A stretch of DNA of 29,541 bases, taken from positions 1 to 29,541 of IMG/VR virus record IMGVR_UViG_3300047470_000091. One strand, written 5' to 3'. A program made the translations under genes and the position numbers. Source of the stretch: a virus. Of this stretch, positions 29,448 to 29,541 are shown piece after piece. Each line of letters starts with the position of its first letter. Position 1 is the first letter of the stretch. The notes beneath the pieces were generated by a model. That model did not search any database. It was given only the letters and a program-made list of their open reading frames with translations, and was not told where the DNA came from.

Positions 29448-29541
29448 TCAGGTGGCCGTGGTCTTCTGCGCCGCCAGGGCGTCGGCCGCGGAGTCGAGGA
29501 TCTGGGCAAGCTGCTTCACGGGGCTGACGTGTGCGCCGCCC
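29448..29541 (-). CDS. 3' end of an unidentified gene cut by the window edge
   Basis: The minus strand is open from the window edge to TGA at 29450-29448 and reads GGAHVSPVKQLAQILDSAADAL then AAQKTTAT. The helical, GC3-rich ending looks coding, and a strong hairpin follows. Only 31 residues are visible, so no family can be named. If the att candidate is an attL or attR boundary this gene would be bacterial; otherwise it is a phage gene. Confidence 0.55.
   Translation of the reverse strand, partial: GGAHVSPVKQLAQILDSAADALAAQKTTAT

Noticed and set aside
1-29541. CRISPR array, rRNA genes or insertion sequences
   Set aside because: No regularly spaced direct repeats, rRNA-like sequence or transposase/terminal-repeat pair was seen.

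Overview
The window is a high-GC, almost entirely minus-strand block of genes from a temperate siphovirus of an actinobacterium, most likely a Streptomyces phage or prophage. The evidence is GC-rich third codon positions, frequent GTG starts, and a structural gene order and protein families typical of actinophages (GpE-type capsid, DUF5047-type tail protein, large serine integrase, P27-like small terminase). I cannot tell from sequence alone whether it is a free phage genome or an integrated one. The intact-looking palindromic att candidate beside the integrase slightly favours an unintegrated genome.

Layout, read in the direction of transcription (right to left). (1) 29448-29541 holds the 3' end of an unidentified gene, followed by a hairpin-rich spacer with a candidate attP (29184-29229) directly in front of a 550-residue serine integrase (27512-29164). 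(2) 26998-27511 has no convincing gene. It contains a DnaA-box-like inverted pair (27381-27401) and a striking AT-rich, nearly perfect 71-bp palindrome (27247-27317). (3) 26052-26996 is a tRNA neighbourhood: canonical Gln(CTG), Thr(CGT) and Pro(TGG) genes, two tRNA-like elements with abnormal anticodon or D regions, and a cloverleaf-like inverted-repeat element. (4) One plus-strand gene (25739-26002) is divergent from an HNH endonuclease (25406-25711). (5) A short conserved-looking protein (25009-25281) is followed by a Streptomyces-type promoter (24760-24789).

From that promoter a late operon of about 24 kb appears to run to an excellent intrinsic terminator at 903-948. It encodes a small zinc-finger primase-polymerase-like protein, small and large terminase, portal, MuF-like protein, scaffold, decoration protein, GpE-type major capsid protein, five neck or connector genes, and the major tail protein. 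Next come the two tail-assembly chaperone products made by a -1 frameshift at GGGAAAG, and a 1,427-residue tape measure with an NlpC/P60-like domain. A 39-residue linker gene, a three-repeat minor tail protein, a DUF5047-like tail protein, an OB-like protein and a receptor-end protein follow. After an internal terminator (5597-5620) come the amidase endolysin, a one-TM coiled-coil protein, a pectate-lyase-like tail fibre, a deoxynucleoside monophosphate kinase and a two-TM holin. Beyond the main terminator lie an SprT-like metalloprotease-fold gene with an altered active-site motif and possibly the start of one more gene at the left edge.

The structural, packaging and lysis genes are a familiar set. 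The least explained parts are the noncoding stretch 26000-27420 (aberrant tRNA-like elements, giant palindrome, DnaA-box pair), the HDAAH-bearing SprT-like protein, and the minimal zinc-finger AEP protein at the head of the late operon.
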